DNA of 64,000 bases from Paraburkholderia sediminicola (GCF_902859805.1 NZ_CADIKC010000006.1:310001-374000), one strand, 5' to 3'; positions 46,546 through 55,157 are shown, counted from the first letter of the stretch. Numbers and translations are program-made. Notes: generated by a model not told the origin, from the sequence alone.

Positions 46546-47462
46546 CGTGCAGCCTCGCGATGCCGTGCAAAAACGTCGACCGGATGACCGGGTTCGTTAC
46601 CGTCGACATTCTGGCGCCACCAGTCCGCCACTTCCGCGCCGGTCGCGAACCACACGTCGTCGTGCGAACGCATCTCCGCCAGCAACTCGCGCAACACATC
46701 AATACGTCCCGCTGTACCGATGAGCTCCGGATGCAGCCTCAGCACAAAGCACAAACCGAAGCGGCGGAACGCCGCGAAATCCTGCTTCCAGTTCGCCAGC
46801 ACTTCCCGATATGAGGGGATCCTTGGCTGTCCAACCGGTACTGCAGGCGAGAGGTTATAGACGAAGTACGGCTCGTCTTCGAGTTCATAGTGAAGCGGCA
46901 GTTCGATCAGCGGCGGCGTGTCGCTCGCCATGACCCTACCAGCGTTCGCGTCGGCATCAGGCAGATGGAAATACGGCAGATCGTCGCCGCGCCATGAAGA
47001 CGACCATGTGACGCCTTCGCTGCGCAGAAAGTCCGCGAAACCTGGCGCCCAATTGCCGGTGAAGGAACGAAAACCCTGCACGCGCCGACCGAGCGTGTCG
47101 ACGAGCGCTTGCTGGCCCGCGAGAAACGCTTGCCGTTGCTGATCGAACGTGAGGGTGTCGAAGTTCTCACAGCGAAATCCGCTTGTGCCGATTTCGTGCT
47201 GCTGCGCGTCGATACGATGCAGCAAATCCGTGTGGGTTTGGGCAACGCGTCCGGGCAGGAACCAGCTCGAGCGGACATCGAACTCATCGAGCGCGTCGAG
47301 CACGCGATCCACGCCCCGCTTCGCCCCATAGCGCCAGACCGAAAGCGATTTCTCGCGACCCGCGATACGCGGCTCCTGAGTCAGGATGCCGTGTTCGTCG
47401 TTGAAGTCGACCGTGACGACCACCGCGCAGCGCGCGTTGTGTGGCCAGTGAAGTGCATTCAT
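46542..47462 (-). CDS. CE4/PuuE-like deacetylase homologue lacking the His pair
   Basis: A 306-residue NodB/CE4-fold protein resembling allantoinase PuuE-type or cyclic-imide hydrolases. The Asp motif is present (VTVDFNDEHG), and the C-terminal RLHPELIGTAGR is typical. The metal-binding His-x-x-x-His of the family is missing: the position reads TSGFRCE where its neighbour has YHGYRHE. It may therefore be a non-catalytic partner or use another chemistry. It overlaps the genes on both sides by four bases. Confidence 0.8.
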   Translation of the reverse strand: MNALHWPHNARCAVVVTVDFNDEHGILTQEPRIAGREKSLSVWRYGAKRGVDRVLDALDEFDVRSSWFLPGRVAQTHTDLLHRIDAQQHEIGTSGFRCENFDTLTFDQQRQAFLAGQQALVDTLGRRVQGFRSFTGNWAPGFADFLRSEGVTWSSSWRGDDLPYFHLPDADANAGRVMASDTPPLIELPLHYELEDEPYFVYNLSPAVPVGQPRIPSYREVLANWKQDFAAFRRFGLCFVLRLHPELIGTAGRIDVLRELLAEMRSHDDVWFATGAEVADWWRQNVDGNEPGHPVDVFARHREAAR

Positions 47463-48346
47463 GCGCTGAACTCCTGCGCGTGTCCCGACGTATTGTTATC
47501 GAGCCACCATTGCGCGACGTCGCGGCACGTGGCGAACCATACGTCGCCTTGTGCCTGCATGTGATCGATCAGTCTTTCCAGTAGCGCAATCCGGCCGGGT
47601 TTGCCGGACACTTTTGGATGAAATAGCGTGGTCAGGCAAAGTCCGTCGCGATGCGAGCCGTCGAATTCACGGCGCCAGTTGTCGAGCGTCGTGTCATAGC
47701 TGGCAATGCGATCGAGGCTCGCCGGAAAATCCGGGTTGCGGTGATAAGCCAGCGACGCATAGTCGTCGAGCTCCCAGCGGCCCGGAATTTCAACCATGGG
47801 CTCGGCGATACCCTCGGCGTGCAGCAGATAAGGACGATCGTCGCCACGCATCGAACTCGAATAGCGCACGCCGGCTTCCATCAATACGCGAATTGTGTCC
47901 GGCCCCCAGTCGCCCGACGGCGTGCGAAAACCAACCGGCTGCATGCCGAGATACCTGGCGAAGACTTCCGCTGAGCGTTCCATCACGGCGCGTTGGCCGT
48001 CGCGATCCAAGGTCCAGAAGGCCTCGTGCCGGTACCCGTGGTAAGCGATCTCGTGGCCGCCCGCGATAATCGCCGCACATTGATCCGGCCAGTTTTCGAC
48101 CACCCAGGCCGGCACGAAGAAGGTCGCCGGCACGCGCCGCTCGTTGAGCATATCGAGCAGACGGCCAAGCGCACGCCACGGGCCGTAACTGCCCAGGGTG
48201 AAATACGACGGGTTGGTCCAGATCGAACCGTTGAGCATCGCATCGCCGGTCGGGCCGTCGAGATCGAACGCGAGCGCGACGCAGGAACGGTGTCCTTCCG
48301 GCCAGCGCGGCGCGCTCAGAGTCAGCTCGCGCTCGATATACGCCAT
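47459..48346 (-). CDS. CE4/PuuE-like deacetylase (complete metal site)
   Basis: A 295-residue NodB/CE4-type hydrolase with a full metal site: Asp in LAFDLDGPTGD and the His pair in IAYHGYRHE, plus FRTPSGDWGPDT and a conserved LFHPKVSGKPGR near the end. The allantoinase PuuE and cyclic-imide hydrolase branch removes or opens C-N bonds on small molecules, not on polysaccharide. ATG 48346 fits the family. A start at 48412 would add 22 residues. It is the first gene of the four-gene run that ends with binding protein 2. Confidence 0.8.
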   Translation of the reverse strand: MAYIERELTLSAPRWPEGHRSCVALAFDLDGPTGDAMLNGSIWTNPSYFTLGSYGPWRALGRLLDMLNERRVPATFFVPAWVVENWPDQCAAIIAGGHEIAYHGYRHEAFWTLDRDGQRAVMERSAEVFARYLGMQPVGFRTPSGDWGPDTIRVLMEAGVRYSSSMRGDDRPYLLHAEGIAEPMVEIPGRWELDDYASLAYHRNPDFPASLDRIASYDTTLDNWRREFDGSHRDGLCLTTLFHPKVSGKPGRIALLERLIDHMQAQGDVWFATCRDVAQWWLDNNTSGHAQEFSA

Positions 48347-48639
48347 TCGGGAAACGTTGCCCGATTCCTCAGACGCACTTGCACCGTGTGCATGGCTTTG
48401 CGACGCTCGCATACCCTGTTGCAAGGGCAATGTGACGGTAGATCGGATCAAACGAAAACTCCCTTGAACGCATTGTTCGACACGGCGTCGATCCGGTGTT
48501 TCTGCCCGCTGGGTAAGGCAAACCCGATCCTTGGCGCTGGCCGCGTGGCACTCCCGGCGAGGCTGTTTCGGGTATGGAAATCCGGACTTGTTGAAGGGAT
48601 TTAAGAACGCCAATTTTCCGGCCACAAACGGTAAAATCT

Positions 48640-48652
48640 CATGGTTACCATG
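48640..48652. promoter_or_regulatory. Candidate LysR operator
   Basis: CATGG-TTA-CCATG, a perfect dyad 15 bases before the LysR start, in the divergent spacer with the deacetylase operon. Confidence 0.4.
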
Positions 48653-48666
48653 CGAGTTGTGCATAA

Positions 48667-49554
48667 ATGAAGATCGAACGTTATCCTCCCTTCAACGTGC
48701 TGCAAACCCTGCTGGTGGTGGCTCGTTGCGGCAATTTCACGGCTGCATCGCAACAGCTGTTTCTCAGCCAGAGCGCGGTGAGCCGGCATATCCAGCAGAT
48801 CGAGGAGTATTTCGGTTGCGCGCTGTTCGTCAGGCACACCCGCATGGTCGTGCAGACTGCGGAGTGCCAACGGCTGGTGCCGATCGTCGAAGAATTGCTG
48901 GCAACCGCGCGCCGCTCGATGCACATCACCAACTCCGGCGGCCAGACCATTACCCTGCGTGTCACGCCCACGCTGGCGGCGCGCTGGCTGTTGCCGCGCC
49001 TGACCGACTTCTACGCTGAAGTTCCAGGTACGCAGTTGAATATCGACACCGCATGGTTCCTGCCGACCAATTTCGGTGAAGGCACGCTCGACGCCGCGAT
49101 CCTGTTCGGAACCGGCAATTGGGAAGGACTGGAAGCCACCTGTCTGATGCGCGAGAGATTGACGCCGGTCTGCTCGCCGCAGATCGCCAGCGGCACACCC
49201 CCGCTCGTGGAACCCGAAGATCTGAAACACCACACGTTGCTGCATTCCAGCTTCGGCCGGCGCGGCTGGATTTTGTGGCTGCAGCAGGAAGGCAACCTTG
49301 CCGCACATACGTATCGGGAGCAGGTGTTCGACACGCTGGACCTCGCATTCAGCGCTGCGGCACGTGGGTTGGGTGTGGCGCTGGGGGATCTGAACCTGGT
49401 CGGAGAGAATCTCACCAGCGGCTCACTGGTGACGCCGTTCAGGCGAGTAGTGGAGACCGGGGCTGGATATTATCTGGTGCATCCGCCGCGCAATGAATAT
49501 CGCGAGAAATTGAAGCCGCTTCTTCGGTGGTTGCAGGCGAGTGTTGCGGCGTAG
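48667..49554 (+). CDS. GcvA-like LysR-type regulator
   Basis: A 295-residue LysR-type regulator of the GcvA-like group (PPFNVLQTLLVVARCGNFTAAS, then a standard helix-turn-helix to residue 60, effector domain with RWLLPRLTDFYAEVPG). It is divergent from the deacetylase/MmgE/binding-protein operon. Together with the LysR at 43337 it gives each half of the locus its own regulator. Confidence 0.86.
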   Translation: MKIERYPPFNVLQTLLVVARCGNFTAASQQLFLSQSAVSRHIQQIEEYFGCALFVRHTRMVVQTAECQRLVPIVEELLATARRSMHITNSGGQTITLRVTPTLAARWLLPRLTDFYAEVPGTQLNIDTAWFLPTNFGEGTLDAAILFGTGNWEGLEATCLMRERLTPVCSPQIASGTPPLVEPEDLKHHTLLHSSFGRRGWILWLQQEGNLAAHTYREQVFDTLDLAFSAAARGLGVALGDLNLVGENLTSGSLVTPFRRVVETGAGYYLVHPPRNEYREKLKPLLRWLQASVAA

Positions 49555-49596
49555 TCCGCAGCAGTGCGCGTGTTTCACATGCACGCGGCATCGGTT

Positions 49597-49611
49597 CGGA
49601 CAACTTGTCCG
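49597..49611. promoter_or_regulatory. Operator-like dyad CGGACA-N3-TGTCCG, site 1
   Basis: CGGACA-ACT-TGTCCG, a perfect inverted repeat about 136 bases upstream of the SDR gene at 49747. The same 6-3-6 motif occurs at 51490-51504 before the LysR gene at 50575-51468. A looser hairpin lies at 49669-49703. Confidence 0.5.
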
Positions 49612-49746
49612 CACTGTCAGGAACCGCACCCTTCTTCATCTTTCGTGGCTAAGCCGCTACCTTTGCGACATGCAAACCGACCCCGGCTACGGGTTTGTGC
49701 ATGCGCTGGTACGCCCTCGTAGCCCGTCTTGAATGGAGAACTCAGT

Positions 49747-50514
49747 ATGTCCAGTACGTTCAGAACTTACGTCATTACAGGTGCAGGATCCGGCATTGGC
49801 CTGGCCACCAGGCAGCTACTCGAAGCACAGGGTCATCGTGTGATTGGCGCGGATATTCGCAATGCCGAAGTCGTTGCGGACCTCGGTACGCCTGAAGGAC
49901 GCACTGCGCTCGTCGAGCAGGTGACGAGACAAAGCGGTGGTTCGATCGACGCCGTTCTCGCCGTGGCAGGTGTCGATATTGCGGGCCCCGCCACCGCTGC
50001 AATCAACTATTACGGCGCCGTGGCGACGCTGCAAGGGCTCCGGCCACTGCTGCTGAAATCGTCGGCTCCTCGCGCCGTGGCGGTCTCCTGGATTACCTCC
50101 GTCCATCCTCACGATGAGCAACTCCTGAACATGCTGCTCAACGGCACGGAAGAACAGGCATTGGAGCGAGCACGAGACGCGAGTTACGTCTACGCGACCA
50201 CCAAGCGAGCGCTATCACGATGGATCCGGCGCAGTGCGATCAGTGCGGACTGGGCAGCCTCGGGGATACCGCTGAATGCGCTTGCGCCAGGACTCGTCAA
50301 GACCGAATTGCTGGCGCGACTTTTCGAAGACCCCGATAAAAAGCGCGCTGTTAGCGCCGGCACCCCGATGCCACTCGGCGGTCCGTACGAGCCCGCAGCG
50401 GCGGCCGAGTTCCTTGCCTGGCTCGCCAGCGAAAAGAACGGTCATATGACCGGCCAGACTATTTTCATCGACGGCGGCGCCGATGCGGTGATTCGTGGCG
50501 ACTCGGTCTGGTAG
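49747..50514 (+). CDS. Short-chain dehydrogenase/reductase (3-alpha-HSD-like)
   Basis: A 255-residue SDR with GAGSGIGLAT near residue 12, the catalytic Ser in VSWITSVHP, and YVYATTKRAL giving Tyr-x-x-x-Lys. The short acidic loop after beta strand 2 (GADIRNAE) favours NAD. The overall form resembles 3-alpha-hydroxysteroid dehydrogenase/carbonyl reductases with an insertion before the active Tyr. ATG 49747 follows GGAGAA at eight bases. It probably belongs to the regulon of the convergent LysR at 50575. Confidence 0.84.
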   Translation: MSSTFRTYVITGAGSGIGLATRQLLEAQGHRVIGADIRNAEVVADLGTPEGRTALVEQVTRQSGGSIDAVLAVAGVDIAGPATAAINYYGAVATLQGLRPLLLKSSAPRAVAVSWITSVHPHDEQLLNMLLNGTEEQALERARDASYVYATTKRALSRWIRRSAISADWAASGIPLNALAPGLVKTELLARLFEDPDKKRAVSAGTPMPLGGPYEPAAAAEFLAWLASEKNGHMTGQTIFIDGGADAVIRGDSVW

Positions 50515-50574
50515 ATCGCTGGGCGATCTACTCCGGGAACGTTTTCGTTACGACATGCACCGCTCGTCTGCGAT

Positions 50575-51468
50575 TTAACGCGACTTCTCGAGCGGCACGT
50601 GCTCACTGATGAAATCGATGAACGCTCGTAGCTTTGGCGTGATATGTCTGCCGGACGGCCACAACAGTTGAAAGGTGTTGTGGTCGGTCGTGTAGTCGTC
50701 CAGAACCGTCACCAGCCTGCCGTCATTGAGGGCGTCGCGCACCGTGAAGTCCGACATATAGGCAATGCCGAGACCTTCCAGCGCGAAGCACAGGCGCGCC
50801 TCATTGGTATTGCACGTCACCGTCGTGGCGAGTTGCGCTTCGGGTTCGTCGGCGTCGTGCCGCAGTTGCCAGACCTGCAGTTTGCCCGTGTTCGGCATGC
50901 GGAATTGAATGCAGGCGTGCTCGGCGAGTTCTCCCGGATGCGCCGGCTTCCCGCAGCGTTCGAAATAGTCCGGCGCGCCGACGAGCAGCATTCGGAAAGA
51001 GCCCAATCGCCGTGAGGTCAACCGGGAATCCTCAACGTCGCCACTGCGCACGACCGCGTCGTAACCCTCTTCGATCACATCGACCTTCCGGTTGTCGAAG
51101 TCGAGATCGAGTTCGATCGCGGGATAACGCCGCTGAAAATCGGCGAGCACAGGTAGAAAGGGCTCACTGATCATAGGCAAGCCTATGCGCAGCCGCCCCT
51201 TGGGGACCGCCGATGCCTCGGACAACTCGGCCTGCGCCGCGTCGAACTCCGCCAGGATGCGCCGCGCGCGTTCGAAAAACATCTCGCCCTCGGCCGTCAG
51301 CGTGACGCTACGTGTGCTTCGATGAAACAACCTGACGCCGAGACTCTGCTCGAGACGAGTCACGCTTTTACCAATACCAGAAGCGGAAATACCCAGAATG
51401 CGGCCGGCAGCGACAAAGCTGCGTGTCTCGGCGGCCTGAACAAACACATTAAGCGCAACGCTATCCAT
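50575..51468 (-). CDS. LysR-type regulator (CrgA-like)
   Basis: A 297-residue LysR-type regulator. The helix-turn-helix is in SFVAAGRILGISASGIGKSV and the effector domain has the CrgA-like core (YDAVVRSGDVEDSRLTSRRLG). ATG 51468 is preferred over a start 30 bases upstream, which would lie near the operator at 51489. It is divergent from the NTF2/epimerase/SDR/NTF2 operon and convergent with the SDR at 49747. The shared dyads suggest it controls both. Confidence 0.85.
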   Translation of the reverse strand: MDSVALNVFVQAAETRSFVAAGRILGISASGIGKSVTRLEQSLGVRLFHRSTRSVTLTAEGEMFFERARRILAEFDAAQAELSEASAVPKGRLRIGLPMISEPFLPVLADFQRRYPAIELDLDFDNRKVDVIEEGYDAVVRSGDVEDSRLTSRRLGSFRMLLVGAPDYFERCGKPAHPGELAEHACIQFRMPNTGKLQVWQLRHDADEPEAQLATTVTCNTNEARLCFALEGLGIAYMSDFTVRDALNDGRLVTVLDDYTTDHNTFQLLWPSGRHITPKLRAFIDFISEHVPLEKSR

Positions 51469-51488
51469 AGTCTCGCAGCATCCATTAC

Positions 51489-51505
51489 GCGGACACATTG
51501 TCCGC
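51489..51505. promoter_or_regulatory. Operator-like dyad CGGACA-N3-TGTCCG, site 2
   Basis: GCGGACA-CAT-TGTCCGC, a perfect 7-bp inverted repeat 21 bases before the LysR start. Its core is identical in form to site 1 at 49597-49611. Confidence 0.55.
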
Positions 51506-51590
51506 TCTATCGGGAACTCTAACCTACTTAATTCAAGCCTGAAAAGCCGTTACTTTTGCATGGCAGGCACGACGCGAACGCTTTGCCTCG

Positions 51591-51608
51591 TAGAGGTCAC
51601 GACCTCTA
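51591..51608. promoter_or_regulatory. Palindrome in the divergent promoter
   Basis: TAGAGGTC-AC-GACCTCTA, perfect 8-bp arms, 55 bases before the NTF2-like gene. It could be an operator or a leader hairpin. Confidence 0.4.
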
Positions 51609-51627
51609 TTTCCGTCGAATTGAATAT

Positions 51628-51648
51628 GCAGCGGTAGCGCACCGCTGC
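51628..51648 (+). promoter_or_regulatory. Leader hairpin before the NTF2-like gene
   Basis: GCAGCGGT-AGCGC-ACCGCTGC, 8-bp arms, ending 14 bases before the start codon and just ahead of the AGGAAC ribosome-binding site. It may influence translation. Confidence 0.4.
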
Positions 51649-51662
51649 CTGAACAGGAACGC

Positions 51663-52052
51663 ATGATGACAACCGGACCCGACTTTTTCGATCTCGCACA
51701 CAAGCTCGAAGACACACGATGGCAGTTACTGCTGAATGCGGATGCTAACGCGCTAACCGATCTTCTTTCCGACGATCTGCAATTCGTGCATTCGAGCGGC
51801 CTGAAGGACGACAAGACGAACTATCTCGACGCCGTCCGGGCGGGCACGGTGATCTACCGAAGCGCCAATAGCCGCATCGAGACCGTCGTGCCCCTTGGCG
51901 ATGAATCGTTCGTCGCGAGCGGCGCTCTGAAAATGGAAGCAACGGTGCGTGGAACAGAACGGAGTCTCCATTCGCTCTTCATGGTGGTGTGGCGCCGCGA
52001 GCAGGAAACATGGCGGCTTGTCGCGCACCAGACTACCTTGCTGCCGGCTTGA
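51663..52052 (+). CDS. NTF2/SnoaL-like protein (DUF4440 type)
   Basis: A 129-residue protein of the nuclear transport factor 2-like fold. It begins with an amphipathic helix (DLAHKLEDTRWQLLLNADANAL) followed by the DLLSDDLQFVHSSG turn typical of DUF4440. Such folds serve as small enzymes (isomerases, cyclases) or ligand-binding domains. First gene of a likely four-gene operon with an epimerase-type SDR, a classical SDR and a second NTF2-like gene. Confidence 0.8.
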   Translation: MMTTGPDFFDLAHKLEDTRWQLLLNADANALTDLLSDDLQFVHSSGLKDDKTNYLDAVRAGTVIYRSANSRIETVVPLGDESFVASGALKMEATVRGTERSLHSLFMVVWRREQETWRLVAHQTTLLPA

Positions 52053-52084
52053 GCCGTTAACTACGTTATCCAAAGGAACAGATT

Positions 52085-52984
52085 GTGAACATTTTTATTA
52101 CTGGCGCCAGCGGTTTCGTCGGCGGCACTGTCGCTCGCCGTCTTCTCGCCGCAGGCCACAGCGTTCGTGGATTGATACGCGACGCAAGCAAAGCTGATGC
52201 GTTGAAGGCACTGGGTATCGAACCCGTGATCGGCAGCCTCGAAGACAGCAGTCTGCTGACGCGTGAGGCGCAGCAATCGGAGGGTGTGATTCATGCTGCC
52301 GACAGCGACCATCGGCCGGCGATCGAAGCCCTTCTCGAAGGACTGCGGGGCTCCGGCAAGCCATTGCTGCACACCAGCGGTTCGAGTGTGATCGGCGATG
52401 ACGCATTGGGCAATCGCGTTTCCGAAGCTATCTACGACGAAGACACGCCGATGGTCGTCGAGCCAGTCAAGCAACCCCGTCGCGACATTGAACTGCGGGT
52501 GCTGGCCGCCTCCGCGGAAGGTGTGCGCGCCGTGGTGATCTGCCCGAGCAACATCTACGGCAGCGGCACTGGGCTCAATCCGCGCAGCGTGCAGATCCCG
52601 TTTCTGGTCGACGACGCGCGCAAAGGCGGTGTGGTGCACATTGTCGGACAGGGCGTGAATCGCTGGTCGAACGTCCATATTGAAGACGTCGCCGAACTCT
52701 ATCTGCTCGCGTTGGAGAAAGCACCGGCCGGCGCGTTCTATTTCATCGAAAACGGCGAGGCGTCGTTCGGTGAAATTGGCGCTGCTATCGCGCGGCGTCT
52801 AAAGCTTGCGCCGGCTCAATCATGGACCGTGGAGCAAGCTACCGAGCGTTGGGGCAAGGTCCATGCGCACTATACCTTCGGCTCGAATAGCCGTGTGCGC
52901 GCGAAGCGTGCCCGCAAGGAGCTCGGCTGGACACCACGTCATACGTCGGCATTGACCTGGATTGAAGAGGACATGCCGCTATGA
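52085..52984 (+). CDS. NAD-dependent epimerase/dehydratase-family protein
   Basis: A 299-residue extended SDR. The nucleotide motif GASGFVGGTVARRLL is at residues 7-21 and is followed by GHSVRGLIRD. The family Tyr region is less typical, with NIYGSGTG aligning with the usual downstream loop. Members reduce or epimerise sugars and a wide range of carbonyl compounds. It starts 32 bases after the NTF2-like gene and overlaps the next SDR by four bases. Confidence 0.82.
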   Translation: MNIFITGASGFVGGTVARRLLAAGHSVRGLIRDASKADALKALGIEPVIGSLEDSSLLTREAQQSEGVIHAADSDHRPAIEALLEGLRGSGKPLLHTSGSSVIGDDALGNRVSEAIYDEDTPMVVEPVKQPRRDIELRVLAASAEGVRAVVICPSNIYGSGTGLNPRSVQIPFLVDDARKGGVVHIVGQGVNRWSNVHIEDVAELYLLALEKAPAGAFYFIENGEASFGEIGAAIARRLKLAPAQSWTVEQATERWGKVHAHYTFGSNSRVRAKRARKELGWTPRHTSALTWIEEDMPL

Positions 52985-53811
52985 GCAAAGTCTGGTTCAT
53001 CACCGGCAGCGCCGGTGGCATCGGCGCCGGCATTGCGCGGGCAGCGTTGACTGCAGGCGACGTCGTAGTTGCAACCGATCTCGACCTTGACCGACTGCAG
53101 CAGGTCTATGCAGCGAACGCAGCGCACGTTCTGACAGCGCAACTGGACATTCGCGACGCGGCGCAGGCCGAGGCTGCCGTGGAAGCCACGCTCACCCGTT
53201 TTGGCCGCATCGATGTACTGGTCAACAACGCGGGTTATGGTCAATTCGGACCCTTCGAGGAAATCGAGCCCGAGGCGATCGAACGCCAGTTCGCCACCAA
53301 CGTATTCGGCACCTTCAACGTTACCCGGGCGGTATTGCCGGTGATGCGCCGGCAACGTGCAGGGCTCGTCATCAACATGTCTTCGAATGGTGGATTCAAA
53401 GGCGTTCGTGGCGCCTCGATGTATTCGGCCACCAAGTTCGCCATCGAAGGATTCTCCGAGGCTCTTGCGCAGGAAATCGCGGACTTTGGTTTAAAGCTCA
53501 CCATCGTTGAGCCAGGCGCGTTCCGCACCGACTTTCTCGACGACCGTTCGTTAAAACGCGGCACGCACGCTCTGGATGACTACGCCGATTTCCGGGCCAA
53601 GGCCAATGCGGTGTTCGAAGCGCGCAATCACAACCAGGTCGGCGACCCCGACAAACTTGGCCGCGCGCTAGTTCAGCTCGCTAACGAAACGGACCCGCCG
53701 CTGCGCTTCGTCGCCGGAGCCGATGCGCTCAAGGTTGTAGACGACAAGCTCAAAGGCGTTGCCGTCGAGGTGGAGCGCTGGCGCGCGCTGTCCCGCTCCA
53801 CCGACTTCTAA
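52981..53811 (+). CDS. Short-chain dehydrogenase/reductase
   Basis: A 276-residue classical SDR with GSAGGIGAGIA at residues 8-18, NNAGYGQFGPFEE, the catalytic Ser in NMSSNGG, and YSATK for Tyr-x-x-x-Lys. ATD after strand 2 suggests NAD(H). The form with a long C-terminal region resembles the 17-beta-HSD-like group of carbonyl reductases. Its ATG overlaps the stop of the epimerase-like gene, so the two enzymes are probably translated together. Confidence 0.86.
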   Translation: MSKVWFITGSAGGIGAGIARAALTAGDVVVATDLDLDRLQQVYAANAAHVLTAQLDIRDAAQAEAAVEATLTRFGRIDVLVNNAGYGQFGPFEEIEPEAIERQFATNVFGTFNVTRAVLPVMRRQRAGLVINMSSNGGFKGVRGASMYSATKFAIEGFSEALAQEIADFGLKLTIVEPGAFRTDFLDDRSLKRGTHALDDYADFRAKANAVFEARNHNQVGDPDKLGRALVQLANETDPPLRFVAGADALKVVDDKLKGVAVEVERWRALSRSTDF

Positions 53812-53839
53812 ATCGCCCATCACAGGAAACATTTCATTC

Positions 53840-54313
53840 ATGAATGTTCAAACTCTGGACTCAAGGCTCGATGCACTGGAGAGCCGTTTTGCTCTTGAAC
53901 GGCTGATCGCTGAATACGCACAAGCCTTCGACAGCCATGACGAAAAACTTTTGCACAGCATATGGCATGAGGGCGCGCTTCTGTCGCTCGGCGACGCCTT
54001 CGGCAACTTTGAAGGTGTCGAAGCGATTCTCGAATCAGCCCGGCTGAACTGGCAGAAGATGCCCCACATGCATCACTGGATGGCCAACCCAATGATCGAT
54101 ATCGACGGCGATACGGCGACCGGCCGGGCTGCCGTCGATTGCCTGTGCACCCACGTCGAATTGGGTCCGGTGCAAATCAGCGGCCTCTACCACGACCGCT
54201 TTGAACGTCGCGACGGTCGCTGGGCGTTCGTCGAACGCCGTTTCGACCTTCATTTCCTCACGCCGCTCGTCAACTGGACACCGGTTGCGGGCAGCGAGAG
54301 CGTCAAATCGTAG
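53840..54313 (+). CDS. NTF2/SnoaL-like protein
   Basis: A 157-residue SnoaL_4-type NTF2-fold protein (LESRFALERLIAEYAQAFDSHD, WHEGALLSLGD, HHWMANPMIDIDGDTATGRA). The central layout resembles the dehydratase/isomerase-like members that bind hydrophobic ring compounds. It starts 28 bases after the SDR gene and ends the operon, 12 bases from the convergent TetR gene. Confidence 0.82.
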   Translation: MNVQTLDSRLDALESRFALERLIAEYAQAFDSHDEKLLHSIWHEGALLSLGDAFGNFEGVEAILESARLNWQKMPHMHHWMANPMIDIDGDTATGRAAVDCLCTHVELGPVQISGLYHDRFERRDGRWAFVERRFDLHFLTPLVNWTPVAGSESVKS

Positions 54314-54325
54314 GCGAATAAGTCA

Positions 54326-55021
54326 CTAGCTGGCCTTCGGTGCTTTGTCGATCATCAACGACAGATGATCCAGGTCCTCGCGCAGCAGCGCCAACGCCTC
54401 GCTGACGGCGCTGCTGCCTTTCAATTGCCGTTTGGCCGGCCGCACGACCGATTGCACTGCGAGCTCCGCGATCGTGTCGGCGATCTCGATTGCGCTGCTC
54501 GCGCCCTCCGGCTTGTACCAGAACGCAGGCCAACTGCACATGCCAATGAGCGTAAACGCCGTGACCTTTGCGTCGACGACACGGAACACCCCGGCGCTCA
54601 CCCCTGCTTCGATTGCCGCGGTAAAGTTGTTCAGCACCGCGCGTTTCGCATCTTCGTTCGCACGATAGGCGCGCTCGGGCAACTGCTGCTCGGTGCGTTG
54701 GATCACGCGGAACTCGTTGTAGTGGCTCAGAATCAGCATCGTATGCTGGTGAACCAGCAGACGCAGGCGCTCTTTCGGATCTGCGTCCGTCTCAGCCACT
54801 GCCTGGCTCGACAGCCGCCTTGCTCTTAATGTGACCTCCTCGACCAGCGCCGTGAGTATCTCGTCCTTGTTCTTGAAGTAGTAATAGACCGCAGTACGTG
54901 TCACGCCGAGCGCCTCGGCGATTTCCTGCATCGACGCACCGCCGAAACCCTTCTCGATGAAGAGCGCGGCCGCGGCGTTCAGTATCTGTTCTTTTTGTCC
55001 GTCAGCATTCACCTTTGCCAC
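54326..55021 (-). CDS. TetR-family transcriptional regulator
   Basis: A 231-residue TetR-type repressor with a helix-turn-helix near residues 27-60 (SMQEIAEALGVTRTAVYYYFKNKDEIL) and a helical ligand-binding domain. It lies downstream of the aromatic-acid permease gene on the same strand, 154 bases away. It is a candidate for the protein that binds the TTTGACG/CGTCAAA sites at the operon and permease promoters (inference). The ligand may be an aromatic acid or its CoA ester. Confidence 0.85.
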   Translation of the reverse strand: MAKVNADGQKEQILNAAAALFIEKGFGGASMQEIAEALGVTRTAVYYYFKNKDEILTALVEEVTLRARRLSSQAVAETDADPKERLRLLVHQHTMLILSHYNEFRVIQRTEQQLPERAYRANEDAKRAVLNNFTAAIEAGVSAGVFRVVDAKVTAFTLIGMCSWPAFWYKPEGASSAIEIADTIAELAVQSVVRPAKRQLKGSSAVSEALALLREDLDHLSLMIDKAPKAS

Positions 55022-55157
55022 GAAACCACTCCTGATAGCGGTCGACGGCCAGAATGCCGCCCTACCGTAGTGTTGTGTTTGCGTGATTGTAACGCCCGGA
55101 TTTGGCGTTCCGTACTGCCCTCGGCTATGCCTCTTTGTCCTGCGGATTGGACGTGTT

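Noticed and set aside
46542-48346. Chitooligosaccharide (NodB-type) deacetylases
   Set aside because: No signal peptides or glycan genes are present. The motifs fit the small-molecule PuuE/imide-hydrolase branch better.
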